64,000 nucleotides of DNA from Acanthornis magna (taxonomy: Eukaryota > Chordata > Aves > Passeriformes > Acanthizidae): the NCBI GenBank assembly GCA_036785705.1, contig JAWUZG010001089.1, positions 1 through 64,000 of the forward strand, written 5' to 3'. Within the stretch, counting starts at the first letter, position 1; every line of letters starts with the position of its first letter. Shown here in pieces: positions 46,761 to 61,636 of this stretch. A program made the translations under genes and the position numbers. The notes beneath the pieces are model-generated. The model was not told where the DNA came from. It did not search any database and saw only the letters and a program-made list of their open reading frames with translations.

Positions 46761-46886
46761 AACAAGAAAAAAACCAAACTAACAAACAAACAAAAAAACC
46801 CCCAACCCCCCCAACAACAAAAAACCCCCCAAAACAAAAAAACAACCAAAAAACCCCCGCACCAAAAAACAAAACAAACAAACCAT
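46761..46886 (-). repeat. A/C-only low-complexity tract
   Basis: About 125 bp of AAAC/AAACCCCC repeats, T/G-rich on the minus strand. The tract resembles the T/G tracts at 12783-13010 and 48268-48390. Confidence 0.95.
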
Positions 46887-47222
46887 TATTTAAACAATTC
46901 ATGCCATCTGAATCAAAAAACATATGTACATAACAAACTTCTACAATCAAGTAAATAGGAAACAACTGGGATTTTAGCAATTGTGCCATATATGAAAAAT
47001 GTTCAAAAAAGGGTCAAAGTGCGATCCACTGGGGGATGGAAAGCCAAATGTTCCTGCAAACTCCTTCCTTAAAATGCTATTATGTTTAGCAAAGGTTGTA
47101 AACAGCCCACTCTCAGGTATAAAGTATGGGGTGTGAATCCTACCACAACAACCCTATAGGCAAGTATTTTCTGTAAATATGTCTTATTCCAGGCAATTTT
47201 GAGCACATGTGGACATGGGTGG

Positions 47223-47264
47223 ATGTGTGTGTGTATATTTGTGTGTGTGTGTATGTGTGTGTGT
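47223..47264. repeat. TG dinucleotide microsatellite
   Basis: TG run with ATAT and AT interruptions. Confidence 0.9.
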
Positions 47265-48267
47265 CTGGGCACATTGATGAGAATAAGACCACAATGTTAT
47301 GAACCACCACATCTCACAAGTTCAGAATTTCAAATTTCAGCTGCACTGACAGTGTTTCTTAGTTAAATTATTCTTTATCAATTTCTGTGAAATATTTGGT
47401 GACACACAGGATGGAGATTTTTTTTTTTCTGAAATTAAGTAGAATGACTCCTGTGTAGCTGTTTGGGTTACTAACATCATGCAAATATGGCAAATTTCTT
47501 CTCTAAACATATTCCCTCTCACCCCTCCTGTAGCTGAGGGATTTTACAGGGGAACTGACAACTCAGGCTGCTGAGTTCATACCCACACAAAGGCTCCTGC
47601 CCAGAAGGTGTCAGGATGGGACTGTAACAATAAAGGTAAGCTCCAAGGTAAAAGATATGCTGCTGACCTCTAAGTGTTCCTTTGAGATGTGGGGCCATAT
47701 GGAGCTCACAGGAGGGATGTGTGCTGGCACCAGGGGAGATTCTGTCCTAGCAGTAAATGCAGAAGGCATGCTGCCAGCCACCTTCCCTTCATACAGTCAG
47801 AAAAGGGGCACAGAGGGGACCTTTCTCTCAGCCAAAGAGGTCCGAGATGAGATCAAACCCTTCAACAGAACTGTAACAGGAGAAAATGTTGCACGTGTAC
47901 ACACTAGTGGCACATTTCAAAGTCGAAGAGACACAAGTGAGTATCCTTCTGATATCCAAGTGAGTATGCCCTTCTCCTTTGGATGCGAGTATGAAGTCAT
48001 TCTGTGAATGGCTTCAGTGTGCAAAGCCATGACATGAACAAAAGCTGAAGCACAGCCCCTGCCAAGTCCAGCATTGCTCCCAAAACATCAACAGTGACAC
48101 ACAGAACTCAACTCCAACTGGTGCTTCAGGCAGCTGCCCTGCCAGCCACTCAGACAGGGAGATGAAGAAACCTTGAGTTTTTCTGTCTGGCCTCCAGGGA
48201 AGTGAGCAGTCATAATCTGAAATGTGAGAACAATCCTTTCCGTTGTAAGAATTCCACTGTGACAGTT

Positions 48268-48390
48268 TGGTTTTTTTTTTTTGCTTTGGGTTTTTTTGTT
48301 TGTTTGTTTGTTTGTTTGTTGTTGTTTTTGTTTGTTTGCTTGTTTGTTTGTTTGGATTTTTTGTGTGGTTTTTTGTTGTTTTTTTTTTAG
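48268..48390 (+). repeat. T/G-rich GTTT repeat tract
   Basis: GTTT tetramers flanked by T runs. Open frames here are Phe/Val/Leu artefacts. Confidence 0.95.
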
Positions 48391-51300
48391 GAGAATAGGG
48401 GCCTGTTTGACATTTCTGTTCTAGTCACACAAAGGTGAGTGGCCCTTTAAAAGGTGGTGTTCTACCAACACAGAAAACCAGAAACTTTCAGCAGTTCTCA
48501 TGCTGACAGGTTTGTCCTGAAGACCGATTTTGTCTGGTTTTGGAGCCCAACTGATGAGAGCACAATTTCCTGTGTCTCAAGGAAACTCTGCCAGAGAGCA
48601 GCCCTGGAAAAAAGGGTGTTTTTAATTAGGTTTACTTTTCTTTCTAGCTGACTCTAGACCTGCTGAAGAGGGAAAATGTATAAACCTTTGTATGCAAATT
48701 CATTGAGCAGCTGGGGATAGCTCTCTTCATTTCTTTTTAGCTCTTTGCTTCAGTGTCATGCAGGATATTTAACTGTGATGTCTTCTTCTTCCAGACAGGA
48801 AAACAACTGGGTAGACCCATTAGAGACCAAAAATTCGCTACCATAGCCCTTGATGCCCGGGTTGATCATAACCACACACTTTCTAGACCAAAGTCAGATA
48901 CTACAGTGTGGAATTTAAGAACAAGATGGGGAAACCCAGGACCAAAGTTAAAAAGCAAAAAAATAAAATAGTGCAAGTTCTCAAAACCATTTAAAAAGTA
49001 GTTAAAGCAAATTAAAATTAAAAATTTAAGGGTCGTGATGCATCCAAACAGTGGGGAGAAAACAGAAATTATAATACAAACAACAAATGAGAGGAAACTG
49101 AGGTAGAAATGAGCTCCAGTGTTCTTACTCTCATGTGAAGCACACAGTGTGGACAACCCAGATTATGTGCTACAAGTATTACAAAGCCAAAAACCAAAAT
49201 TATCTGAACAGCAACCCTTGAATATATATGCCCAAGATGTGAACACAAGAACATAAATGAACCAACTGGATCAGTGATTCAATCACTGGCAGTAAATTCT
49301 GAGCACTTGGTTTGGTAACATTATCTAATTTCTTACTTCTCATTGCTTATTTCAAACTACAGATCACGGGACTGACAAAAAATGAAACATCAGAATTTTC
49401 ATAGATGAGAAGCTGGCTGTATAGTATTCACTGTCTGGCAATGAAACAAAAGCAGATCAAAGCTACAGTTACAGATCAAATACACAAGAAAACCTCTAAC
49501 TGGGGCTTTTTTCATCAAAGTCACACACACACATGTGGAATTAACATGAGTAATTAATAATCCAGGCTAAGGTGAGTCAAGCAAATTCTAGACATACATC
49601 CCAGACAGCTGTTCTTTTTCCCTTTAGAACCACCAGAGAGAAATGGCCTTTTCTAGATCATGAGTCATCTTATTTTAAAGTGGCTGTCTGGTTTAGATTT
49701 GATGTAGTTCATCCCAGCTTACGTTTTAACCTCTGACTGCAAAAAGAGTCCAAACAACCTGCTTTGAAATAGATATCTATCTTAAAAATATCCAAAATTC
49801 CACAGAATAGATTCCACCTCTAAGGCAAGGCCCATCATGGTGAGCAGAAGTTTACTCTAAATATCAACACATTTGACAGCTTTAGCTGTTTCGTGAAAGC
49901 TCAGCTCATCCTCATCTTTGTAAACTTTAATGTCAGTTCTGAAAAAAAGCTCTGCAACAGTTACGCAACAATGCTTTTGACTTTAGCCCTTGAAAAATAA
50001 GGTCCATGACAGTCATAAAAATGTGATGATCTTCTCTTCGTCTTTTTTTCTCTAATAGGGTTGAGTTATTGTGGCACAGCTTAGCCTTATACAGGCAGAT
50101 CCACCACACTTTGTGAGAAATAACACCACAAATCCAATGATTTGAGGTGGTAGAATTTATGATGTGCATCTTGGGTAAATATTTTCCCCTCTAATTTCTC
50201 AGAACTTATTTTCTTTTAGCAGAGATGAGTATCTCAGTACGTCCAAAATTTGGAAGTCTATCTTTTTGTAAACTGCAGTTTTATACTTCTCATCGCACAT
50301 AATAGCCAGAAAGGTCTGACTGAAAAAAAAGCTGAAACATGAATGAAATGTTTCACTACATATCCAAACAATATATTTGGACCCTAAGTTCATTAAATTA
50401 ATAGTTCTAAACTCAAGTGAAGAGTTTGAAAGCAGTATGTCTGTAGTATGCCTACAGATACAATTGGCAATGACAAAAATAAGGAAGGTCAACTTCAGAA
50501 TGTGAAAATATTTTACACCAAATTCTTCCCCTGTCTTTCCTACAAAAGTCACATGTAGTGCAGGGAATTGTGTACTTGTTATCGGTGCAGTGTGACCAGC
50601 AGCCTCAAAATCTCTGTTTCTCTTGAAGCTCTTTGGGTGACAAAATGGGGTTAACGCCCAACTGATATGAGCTCTTCTGTGACTTCAGCATGAATGTGTG
50701 ACTGTAACTCAGCAGTCTCAGAACATGGATCATAATTAAGACACAGTTTCAGAAAGCAAAAATTGGAGGAAGATATGACATGAAACACTACCCAAACAGC
50801 ACTGATTACATCAGGATGCAATAATCCAAATACCAATAGTCCAAAGATTTATTATCCCTAGAAGAGAACACCTTTTGACCAGATGGTGTTCCAGACTCTG
50901 CCTCACACCTTGGAGGAGCTCAAGAAGGAGCTCAGCTCTGAAATTGCTAATTTCTCATCGATACAACTGAAATGGGTAATTCATCATCTATGCTTCCTTT
51001 CCCCAGCTGAAGCTGAGAGAAGATTTATTTGGAGAAATTCCAACTGATTCATTTTAAAGAGCAATAACATATGCCAAAAGATTAGGACAGTATAAGAGGT
51101 AGTTTGAGATCCTAGTTGAAAGAACAAATATTATTAAAAATAATAATAATGAAACCACAAGTTTTCTTCCGAATTCTAAGTTTCCAGAGAAAAGCATGAG
51201 ATTCCAAATGCAGAGAGATTAGACAAGTATTTAAAATAAATACAAATGACATGTCAAGTGAGCTTGGGTAAATACAGTGCCAGGTAACTGAAGACAGTCT

Positions 51301-54300
51301 AGAATTTGGTGTATTATAAGCCTACCTTTTCCAGTACTAAAGATCAGGATTTAGGAGACTTTATCGAACTTTAGTAGTGCATGTTATTGCATTACTCTGG
51401 GGGGAGGAAGGAGACATGAGGAACAAGGGAGGGACCAGTATGGGAATTCCACACCCATACTTTATTTTTAAAAAATACTGTAAGAAAGGCTCAATGCAAC
51501 TTGCTTGCCAGATAACATAGCATCTGTCTTGCTTTGTTTAAATAAAAAGTCTTACTAATGTTGCATCTAATCTAGAATTTAAAGAGGCTAAAGATTTTCC
51601 AGTAGTATGCTTTTATTCTGCTGAATGTTTTGAAACACAGAAAGAGGAGCTGCCTCAAATATTTATTCACTGTCCACTCAATTCTTTAGAAAAGGAAGAT
51701 CTAAAAGCATATCTGGCAGCCTATTTCTGTGCAGGAGCACTCAAGTACTTGTCATCTGGCATAAGCAAGCCTAATAATGCTGAGTCCCTTCTACTTTTTA
51801 TTTCTGCAAAGGACTAAATCCAGAGATTAACTGTAACATCTTTCAACTACAGGCTCACATATTCATGAATAACAACAAGAAAATCTAAATCAGTACTTAA
51901 TTTTTTGCGGCATCTTCAAGAGCAGCATGTTAGAAACTATAATAGTCCAGACACAGGAGTCATTCTACAAGCTGATTCTGAAATACTGCATATATAGTTT
52001 TGAAGGGTTTTAGGAGTTCTATTATTTAGGTTTGGGAAAATAAGCTCAGCTTGGTTTTAGGTTGTTATTTTGACAGATAATTTAGATAGCAGGCAATTTC
52101 AATATTTTTCATAGTAAACCACAGACTGCAAAGTTATGTTAAGAAAAATATGTCAAATATGTGCAATAGCAAGAAGCAATACAACATCATTTAAAAACAA
52201 GGTATTAAACATAGGTAATTTAGGTATAGTGCTGGGCCTATAGATGTGTGCTGGAACCCTACTTTTGCTCAGCTTTGACTGCTGTCCAAACCTAATGAAG
52301 ACTTGGAGGACCCAGGAATAGGCTTTGACTGAATGATGAAGTACAGTAGAAGAGAAAATGAGCCTTGCTATGGCCCTGCCTTTTCAGTATAGAGGTCAGG
52401 AGCCAGACCCACTCTGTGCAAGTCCATCACCATCTATAACCCAATTCCCTCCTTCTATGTCCTGGAAAACATTTGCAATGCACAAGTCACTTAACATCCA
52501 AAAGAGGCTTCCCACTGGCTACAACAACTTGTTTTGGCAAAGTGGGCACAGATTCAGGTTATGATTCATTCTTCAGCCTTTTCCTGCACATGTGGCATGG
52601 AACTGATAAGTACCTTGCAAGCCTCATGATTGTCAGTAGCCCTGGTGTAACCTGACTGCTAACAGTGACAGCGGGGGCCACAGCACTGAGTACTCAGTAG
52701 CCTCATATAATAAGCAGAACTGTTTAAACATCTAAGAAATACAGAATTAAGGGGTTGTTGTAGCCATTACTGAAGAAGCCAAATACCAGAAGTAGGCAGC
52801 TCTAAGAAAAATAATGTCATTACTCACATTCTAGCTTCTTTTACCTGAACCTTATTGAACACATTGGTTAAAGGCTTGCGACCTCTTTTTCCTGAAATTC
52901 AGAAGAGTAAATGAAGAATAAAACTGATGCTAAATATGCAGTTATATTTTAAGCTTTATTCATATATCTTAAGTGCAAATATCATATATCTATATCTGCA
53001 AATATTCTAGGAAATGCAACGTGCATTTGAATTTTTAAGCCGTTATTTATCGTAGACAAATTCTGAATTCATCACTCTAAATGCTGGCATATGAAAACGG
53101 AACTGTTCTAACCACATAGAATACTGTGAAATACTTCTTTTTCTATCTTTTCTTTTTGTTCTTTCTTAAGAAATTAAGACAGGTTGGAGATCTCAACATT
53201 GCTTTATGGATTCATTTTTAGCACTATCAAAATTTTCATTTCAACTTTTAATTGGTCTATCTATTATGCTATAAAAACAGTATCATTTTGTTTTTACATT
53301 ATGTAAATGATAATACAAAATTCAGAAATAAATACTCTCAATAGAATAAAAAATGAAATACACACCTTCCTATTAATATTCTGATTCTGAAGAATCTGCA
53401 TATCTCAATGTAATGTGTCTGATGAAAAGAAACACAGACCTGATTTTGAATGAGATCTGCTTGAAGTAGGGCATGGGCAATGTAAATGCTTTCAAATCAT
53501 TCATCCAGTTACAATTACATCAAATCAAAGTGAGATAAATGAAAACTAGAAACTTTGCAGATACTATTTAAACAGATCATAAAAGGAATAAATGCACGTA
53601 TTCCTTTCATGGTGCACTGGACATGGTTGAGAAAAAGTCAATGATCTGATTAGTAAGAACTTACATATACTCACCAAAATAATACAAACAGTATATCTTG
53701 GCTTCAAACACCTATATAGTTATATCATTTCAGGAAATTTTACTGCAATAATGCTTTTTATATGCAGCTGTCTCTGACAGAACCGAATATATATTGAGGC
53801 GATACATGTTTGAGAAAATTACCATGGGCTAAGCTTAAGTGTTAGCACCTCAGCTGAACTGCTGTGCCTGCCTTAAGTTTTGAATTGTCCACAGTGAAGC
53901 AATCAAATTATTTTAAAGCTTTTCTACAATTAGACTCCAAGCACTTCATTTTATTTCCAGCTAACATCAAAATTCCTGCCATAAACACAGAAGTCCCATA
54001 AGAAATAGGAATCAGAGTGGCTGCAATATGGTAATGGACTGAGCATTGAATCCGTGTTATAAAACCCGGATTCACTTCCCAGTGTTCTTGGATTTCCTTC
54101 AGCACCTTTCTGCACCTCACTGTGGTTTTTTTCCTGGTTGCCTTAGCTGTTACCATTATATATTTGAGGCAGAGACCATTTCACATAATGTGTTTAGGCA
54201 GTTCTACAGGGTGGCACTACCGTAAATTCAAGCCTTTTGATGCTATTGTAGAATTAATTAGAATGCAAAAATAAAAGCTTAAGATGTTTTCTGTATGTCA

Positions 54301-55570
54301 CCGTTTCCATCCTGAAGTGTTTTGTACTTTTACCAGTGCCATCCAATAAACCATTCTTACAAAGACTAAATGTTGTTAATCCCTTAATCGAAATATATTT
54401 TCAATTTATTAACATGAAATTTACACAGGAAGTAATTTTAAATACTTACTAAATATTTACTTGTTTACTTACCATGATCTTATGAATTATGAGGGATTAA
54501 TGGTGTGAGCTGAACTGATATTAAAAAAAGTTTTAAAGCATTTCTGCTTTAAGGGGTTTTTTTTAAATGTCTTCATCAGCATCTGTGACTTTTTTGAGGG
54601 AAAGGGGGAGAGAACTACATTTGATTATGTAAATCTGCTAATATAGTTATCCCTACTGAATCAGCTGTCTTGGCATAATATTTTAAACCAGAAAGCAGTC
54701 CTTTCTTAAACAAGAAACATTCTCCTCAGAGTGAGAGCTGAGATCTGTGTCTCTCATCTCATTTCCTGTCTTTCTAATTTTTAATCAAAATAGATGAAGT
54801 CATTGCTTAAAATGGGTATTCAGTCACATGAATATTGTGGAACTGGTAGAACATAGATGTTTAGTAGTAGAAGAGAAGCATGACAGAGGTTAAATCCCAC
54901 TGATCTCATTCCTTATCAGAGCCAAGGGATCGTATTCACATGACCTCAAGGGGATCTCACATAAAGACTATGAACCACAAACAACCCCCTCTATCCTCCC
55001 CAGCAGTACAAATTGGCTAAACTACTACACAAACATCTAAAAAAATAAATCTTTATTCTGCAAAGTGTTGAATGCTCATACTGTAATCTCAGCAGAAACA
55101 CAAGCACATAGTTCAGGGCGCAGCTGAAACAGCATCAGAGTGCTCTGCACGTGCCTCACTAAGTCTTAAGGACACCGAATTGCAAACATCCTCTTTTCAA
55201 CACATACAAACACACTCAAAGAGCAGGAAAAAGATTTCCCTCTTTTGATTAAACATATTTCTGATATTTCTGCATCATACAAACTTCAAAGCACTTTTAA
55301 ATGTGAACACTCCTAATCAATACTGAGTATTTAACTCCCAAACTGATAACAGTTAATATTTATTTCTTATACCAATCTAAATATTTTATCTCAAGTCCGT
55401 TTTAATGTTTCCTGTGACCCTGCCTCTTTGAGGATAGGAAAGAAATATGATCCTCATGAGGCAGACACAGTTTTACCTGTTGTAGGAGACAATATCGCAT
55501 AAGCACTCCCAGGGAAGATTGGCAGTGCTCTTTCAACCTGTCTTGCTGTCACCAGATGTCAAATTGATAG
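48391..55570. other. AT-rich intergenic or intronic sequence
   Basis: No supported complete gene. It includes one weak exon candidate on the minus strand (50199-50319). A plus-strand open stretch at about 48796-48971 preceded by a pyrimidine tract was considered and rejected. Confidence 0.45.
50199..50319 (-). other. Weak candidate 3'-terminal coding exon
   Basis: On the minus strand a run of eight T followed by CAG (50330-50320) precedes an open frame of about 39 codons. It begins near TFLAIMCDEKYKTAVYKK and ends at a stop at 50199. Acceptor context and protein-like composition are the only evidence. No homology is recognised. A chance occurrence in an intron is quite possible. Confidence 0.15.
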
Positions 55571-56018
55571 TCATGGTGGGTTGACATTGGCTGTACACTG
55601 GGTGCCCACCACTCTACCATTCGCCTCCCCAGCTGGACAGGGGACAGAAAATATAATGAAAGGCTCGTGGAGGGGAAAGATAGGGACAGGGATAGTCACT
55701 GACCAGTTACTGTCACGGGCAAAACAGGTGAGTCACAGGGAAATTAGTACAATTTATTACCACTCACATCAGACTAGGACAATGAGAAATGGGGCTATTC
55801 TCACACTTCCCTCTGGCTGAAGTCACACAGCTTTTTATCTCCCACTTCTCGACTCTGGTATCCCAGAGGTGCTATCACTGTCTCTGATGGCTTTGGCCTT
55901 GGCCTGCTCGTGGCTCCATCTTGGAGCCAACTGACTCTGCTGGACATGGGGAAGACTTTTCACAGAAGCCACCCCTGTAGCCCACCCTGTAATAACCTGG
56001 CCACACAAACCAAATACA
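55571..56018 (+). mobile_element. Internally deleted LTR related to the 29842-31232 family
   Basis: Begins near TCATGGTGGGTTGAC. It carries the U3 landmarks GAAAGGCTCGTGG, GTCACGGGCAAAAC and ATCAGACTAGGACAATGAG, then jumps to the 3' part (CTTGGAGCCAACTG, GAAGCCACCCCTGTAGCCC) and ends near CAAATACA. The ~450-bp length against 1.39 kb for the solo LTR at 29842 implies loss of the middle. Assignment to this family rests partly on remembered LTR landmarks. No clear target duplication is seen. Confidence 0.75.
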
Positions 56019-59000
56019 CCAATTTATGTATTATATTACAGGAGCTGACACAAATTTTGTTACTGCACAAGTATCAAAGTGCACTTTCCCATTGTGATGC
56101 ACCAGCTTCACAGAAGTGATAGTGCAGGAATGTGGTGCTCTCATTTTTCCAAAAGAGATGGGCTTCCCAACAAGACTATGCATTTTCGACAACAGAGCGC
56201 CTCTAGGGAATACCCTAGGAATGTGGTTCCCTTAACACCCTCAGAAAGGTATGCCATCTTGCATAACAGAAGCTGTTCTCTACATGAAAGAGTATTACAA
56301 CACCGCATCAAGCAAAAGAACACAACTTCAGTTTCTTTACAGCGAAATGAAAGCTAGTGAGTCAGTCCCATTTTCATTTTCCTGCGATGCTATATGTAAC
56401 TGATAAATTGTCACAAGAATAAAACATTGATATAAATATTTCTTCTGCATGGAACCACCCATTCAAATTGTAAGAAAGAACCCAAACATCATCAGCAGTA
56501 CTCAATGATGTAATTAGAGTATAGTAAGTATACTGTGAATGAGTTTGTTCTCCAATTTGTTTTTCTGCTTGCAATCATAACATTGCCTGAGCCTAACTTT
56601 TTGTATCTAATGTTCCATTAGTACCCAGCATTCTAGCTCAGGTTATTTCCTGAAATTCTCTTGCAATCCACAAGGCCACACAAGGTCAGTACTTTCAGAT
56701 ATTGAACCACTGCCATCTGAAGACATTCCAGCTGTGAGGGTTAGCTAGTTTTCCTGCCATGAACATCTCCTTCATTTACAAGATTGCTTTCTCCACATTT
56801 CCCTTTTCACTCAGTAAATGAAAATTACATGCATCTCTGTTTTAATGAGGAAAAAACAGAAACTGAAGATTTCATGTCAGAACTCCAGTGTTTCAAATAA
56901 GACTGTTTTCCTTCCTCCCCCCTATTCTTAATGCTCATTTCTCTTTTCCCCTGTGTTCATTAAACTGTCCTGTCTACGGTAATACGGATCAAAGTCCACT
57001 CAGAATTACACAGCCCTAATGCAAAATGATCTACAAAGAACTTCATAATGCTGCTTAATTTGCCGATCTTTAGGGTAAGTTGCCCAAGATACAGAGATCC
57101 CATTCGCATATCAGCTTTCCTAATGACTGGAACTCAGTTCTTAGATTAGTCCATCAGAAAGAATACTCATCAAGGTTAATTTAATCAGGTGTAGATAATG
57201 TGTTGAAATAGTCTCCAGTCAATGGAGAAAAAAATATCCACCAGCAAAGCCTAATCTGACTGTTCTGACTCCCTCTGTGGAGGACAAATGCCATCTCCTC
57301 CACTGAGTATAGACGGGGCTGATGGAGATCAGCCTTACTGAGCTAATGTCAGCGTTCACAAGGAGCTCCTTCAAGTTTATTTCCTCATCTGTTTTCCTTT
57401 TCTCAGGCTTTACTGTCAGAGGACAAAACTGCTGCCAAAACTCAGACCCCAGAGGACTTAAGGAATATTTAAGTAGTCTCCATACCTACAGAGTGTATAC
57501 ATTTAGCCAGTTCTTTCTGAAATTGAGATGCATGGAAATGTCACATTCCAGACATCAAAATCTCACTGCAGTGGAGCAGCCTAGGAGATCAAAATCAAAC
57601 TATAACTAAAAGCTTAGATAGAAACACAGAATTTGCAAAGCAAACTAAAATCTGTACATCTGGGAAAAAAATCATATGCACATTTTTTGCTGTGCAGGTG
57701 ACAAGCACAGAACTTTATGGGATACAAACACAGGTCCATGCTGGTGGACTTTTACATGCATGTATGCCACTAAAAATTAAGATGTGGGTGTGGGTACTGA
57801 CCATGCTCACCCATGCAAGTGTGCTCAAAAAGACTTTTGATGACATGAAAACAGCGTCAGTGCATAGCTATTTATGACTTTAAGGTGGCCTCCCGCATCT
57901 TATAAATTTCTGAAGCAACTAAGAGTTGAGAAAGGAAGCTGGTGCTGTGATGTTGATCATAGCATCATCCTGGGCGCCTGCACAGTCGTGCAGGAAAAGG
58001 CGAGCCCCTAAAGCCAAGCAGCAGTGTCACTTCTTCCCAGCATGCAGTCTTCAGAAGCAGGCACAGGGAACATATCAAGAATATAGCAAAGATGTGTAGG
58101 AAAAAAAAATCACGAGGAATGGACACCAAGATCTATGTAATAAAAGATCAGTCTTTGTTACTTCCTTGGTTCCTCTGATATTCAAGGGCACCACAGTCTC
58201 ACAAAGCATTGACCTTCCCAGCAGCCCCACATGGGTGAGAAGTACTCCCCTCCCTCCACGTGGGGACATGAGGTACAAGTGATCAAGAATAATGAGTCTG
58301 ATGCAGCCTGGGATGTGGCCCTGAGAAGTTTGGCCAGCTGAGATGAGAACTGAGGAGCCATCTTCTGGCTCCTCATTCAGCTCCTGAAGAGAGAACCAGG
58401 GACTCAGTCAAGTAAGACTTGCAAGTTACGGCCTGAAAGCACCAAGGAAAAGACTATAGATCTCTCTAAATCCTGAGTGAAGCACCACCTTTCCATATTT
58501 TTCACTAATATTTCCATGAATATTTCTTTCCACAGCTATAACCATCAACTCAACTAGATTTTCCTGTGGTACGTGGAGAGGGAATTCCCCACAATTAGTA
58601 AGAATATATAAAATTTAGTTTCCTTATTTGAAAGTATATAACATCTAATTCCCTGATTGCCATAGGTCATATAACTATGTTCAGAAACACCAAAATAGGA
58701 AAACATACTTGCCATAAATTGTTCTTTTCAAAACATACCACCAGCTAAAGCATGGTATTAAAGCTAATTTTAACATAATCTGAAATAGGATCAGAATAAG
58801 GATCACATTTCCCATGTTACATCTATTTTCAGGTTTAAAATATTCAAAACAAAAATGTTTACTTTTCCTAAATTTAAAAGCAACATGCATGGCAAACTAT
58901 ATTCTGGCCAACACTGCTCATCAATTGAACATTTCAGGGTTTTTCTGGACATACAGAGCTCTCACTGCAATGAATCAGGCAGAGCTGAATATAAATTTTT

Positions 59001-61636
59001 ACCTAGATCCAAACAGAGGACTTAATAATTACTAGTGAAGGAATACTTTCAAATTCTTGTTTTATTTCATTTCTCATTTTTAGTCACATTTTCTCTGAGC
59101 TTTAAGAATGACTTTAGGCTATTCAGTTTAAGCAAACCTGGCTGGATTAATCAACAGCATCACACATTTTGTACCAGACCAAATATTGATCCATGAAGAG
59201 TTATTTCTGAAGGGTATTAGAAATGGAAAACTTCCATGTGTTCTTTTCTGTAACTCGTTCACCTATCTCTATACAAAATTGAAGTTTCATTTATGGTTTT
59301 TACAGTTTGGTCTAGACTTACTCTGAAAAAGTATTCAGGAGATGCACACAGAAATTACCATGCCTTTAGGAATTTGAAAGTATAAATCTGCACTTTTAAA
59401 CTACAAATATCCATTTCAATACTTACAAATAAAATAATAAGCCATTTTATGATTTCTATTTAGCTTGTTTTTCAGAAAAAACAAAGTAAAAAATTAAAAA
59501 AATTGGGAATAACAATCCCACCAAAAATTTAAGGATCTGATCTTTCAAGAAAACCCAGACTCAGTTGAAAACTTGATCATTGATGCCCATTCCTGATTTC
59601 AAGGAGAATTAAAAGCACAGAAAACTTCTTTACAGGACTCCTTATTATATTGTGTACTTCGTTGTGCTTTGTGAGAACTCAGTAAAATTAATAATTTCAG
59701 CTTAGAAAGACAAGACATTCTGTGCCTTAGCTGGAAGCTATCTTCCTTGTCTATTAGTCAAACATTCAAAAGGATATAACACAGAGTTTAGTTTCTGGCC
59801 TGGCAACATTTCTCAGCTGCTTTACATGAGGTTTGCTGCTAATAACTAGACAGGATGTAAAGAACTAAGGAACATCAAAAAGTGGTTCTAGGATAAATAT
59901 GTTTCACTGCCAACACAGGAACTGAGCATTTGTGCAAATCTAAGACAGAGCTTGGTTTTCTTTAGGAACTGATTCTTTATCGATGCTTCTAAACATGAAC
60001 AGTTTCCATAATGCATTCAGTATTACCAGCTTAGCTTTCAAGCAGAGTCTACTGTCACAAGTCTGTTCTACCTCCCATACGTTCCAAACTTCAAAGATTT
60101 TTCATATATCTGTTTTGGTCCCAGTGCTATTCTATTGAGAACAGGCCCAAACAAAATTTGTAAGACAAAGGTAATGAAATTACAGGATATGTCACTTTGA
60201 TCTGTTTTCTTCAGTGCACCACACAAACCAGACCGTGAAAAGTACATCTGAAGATAAACAGCTCATACACTGTTGAAGCACTGTGCATTTTCAGCATTTC
60301 CTGTGCTGAAACAGCCTTGAGTGGGCTATGTAGATAAATGAACACCATGAAAAGCACAGACAGGTCTGCTTGCAAGATACTTAACACTGCCTGTGGGATA
60401 AACATTCATACAAGTCAAGACTCCACTGAGTATATAGAAATTAAATATATCATTTGGAAATACAATAAACAAAAATGTTTCACAAACTTAGAGCTGATCT
60501 GAGAAAGTGCAGATTAAGCCGAGTACAATCTTATAAAGGTACAGAGCCTCCTGCCACCGCAGCAGTGTCTGCAGACTCCTAACTTCACCAAATGTGCCCC
60601 AGTTTCCATGCCACGTACATTATCCTATATGTTGTGCAGCAAATTGAGTGAAAACATGGATGAAGGCACAGGTTAGTGCTGGCTTTTGCTGAGGTGGTGT
60701 GCAGTAACAGTGTACTTGGGTGAAAAAACACTGGAGAGGCATTTCCTCCCTTCCAGATGACTGGCAGCAGGGAAGTGATACAGCCCTAAAGCACAGGTGC
60801 ACTCATCCAAAGGGAGGGACTTGGGTCACTACAAGGACCTGCAAGAAACAGGGACAGCTACTTGTCTTCCTCAAGCTGACTGGTTAGTGAGAAGGAGCAC
60901 CATTCACTCCCAACACATGCACCTTTCACATCAGCTTCAGCAGATCGTTTTCTCTTTCTTCTCAAGCCAGTATAGATTAAACAGATTTACCAGAGATTCC
61001 ATGGTACACATGAAAGATGATTGACATCGAATCACTGTGACCCCCAAATCAGTTACACCCTAAAAGGTCAAAAGCAGCACACTTTGTTTAACAGATTAAA
61101 AAATCTGACTGTGACTTACTGTCCTTTCAATACAAACAGTTGTATTTACTGACAAATTGGCATTGTTTTTCCAAAGAAGAATCTCTTTCCTTATTTCAAG
61201 ACCAAGGCCAAACCAAAACTATCTGAACTGCTTCTTAGACACAGATCAAATATAATATCCCTAAAGGTCATGTCAAGAGCCATCCTTCAAGGTTAGCTGC
61301 ATTAGATGATGACTATAAACAAGTAGATAACAATAGCTAAATAGACATTTGCTTTTTGCAACATGTTCTCACTGGCATCAGTAGATCTGCTAATGGGAGC
61401 AAGTGCAACTCACTAGGATGTGTCTGCTAGGACAGCAGAGGGGGCATTGCCCATTTTGCTTTAGAAACACACAGCAGTGAAGGAACAGGATGAGGATTGC
61501 ATAAGAAAAAATCACATTTGCTGAAGAAATTGCACCTGACTTAAAGAAGGCCTAAAAGACCACTTCTCCAGTTTGTTTCTAGGATAAGATGGTTATGAGG
61601 GTGAAGCATATGAATAGCAAAAGGCTTATTTTTTAC
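56019..61636. other. AT-rich intergenic or intronic sequence
   Basis: No supported gene, RNA or recognisable repeat. The acceptor- and donor-flanked stretch at about 58706-58776 (minus) is too short to support. Confidence 0.5.

Noticed and set aside
48796..48971. Plus-strand exon candidate after a TCTTCTTCTTCCAG acceptor
   Set aside because: No donor or supported stop context and no recognisable protein. Such acceptors are common by chance in AT-rich introns.
53908..54156. 82-codon minus-strand open frame with basic N-terminus
   Set aside because: No splice context, domain or homology recognised.
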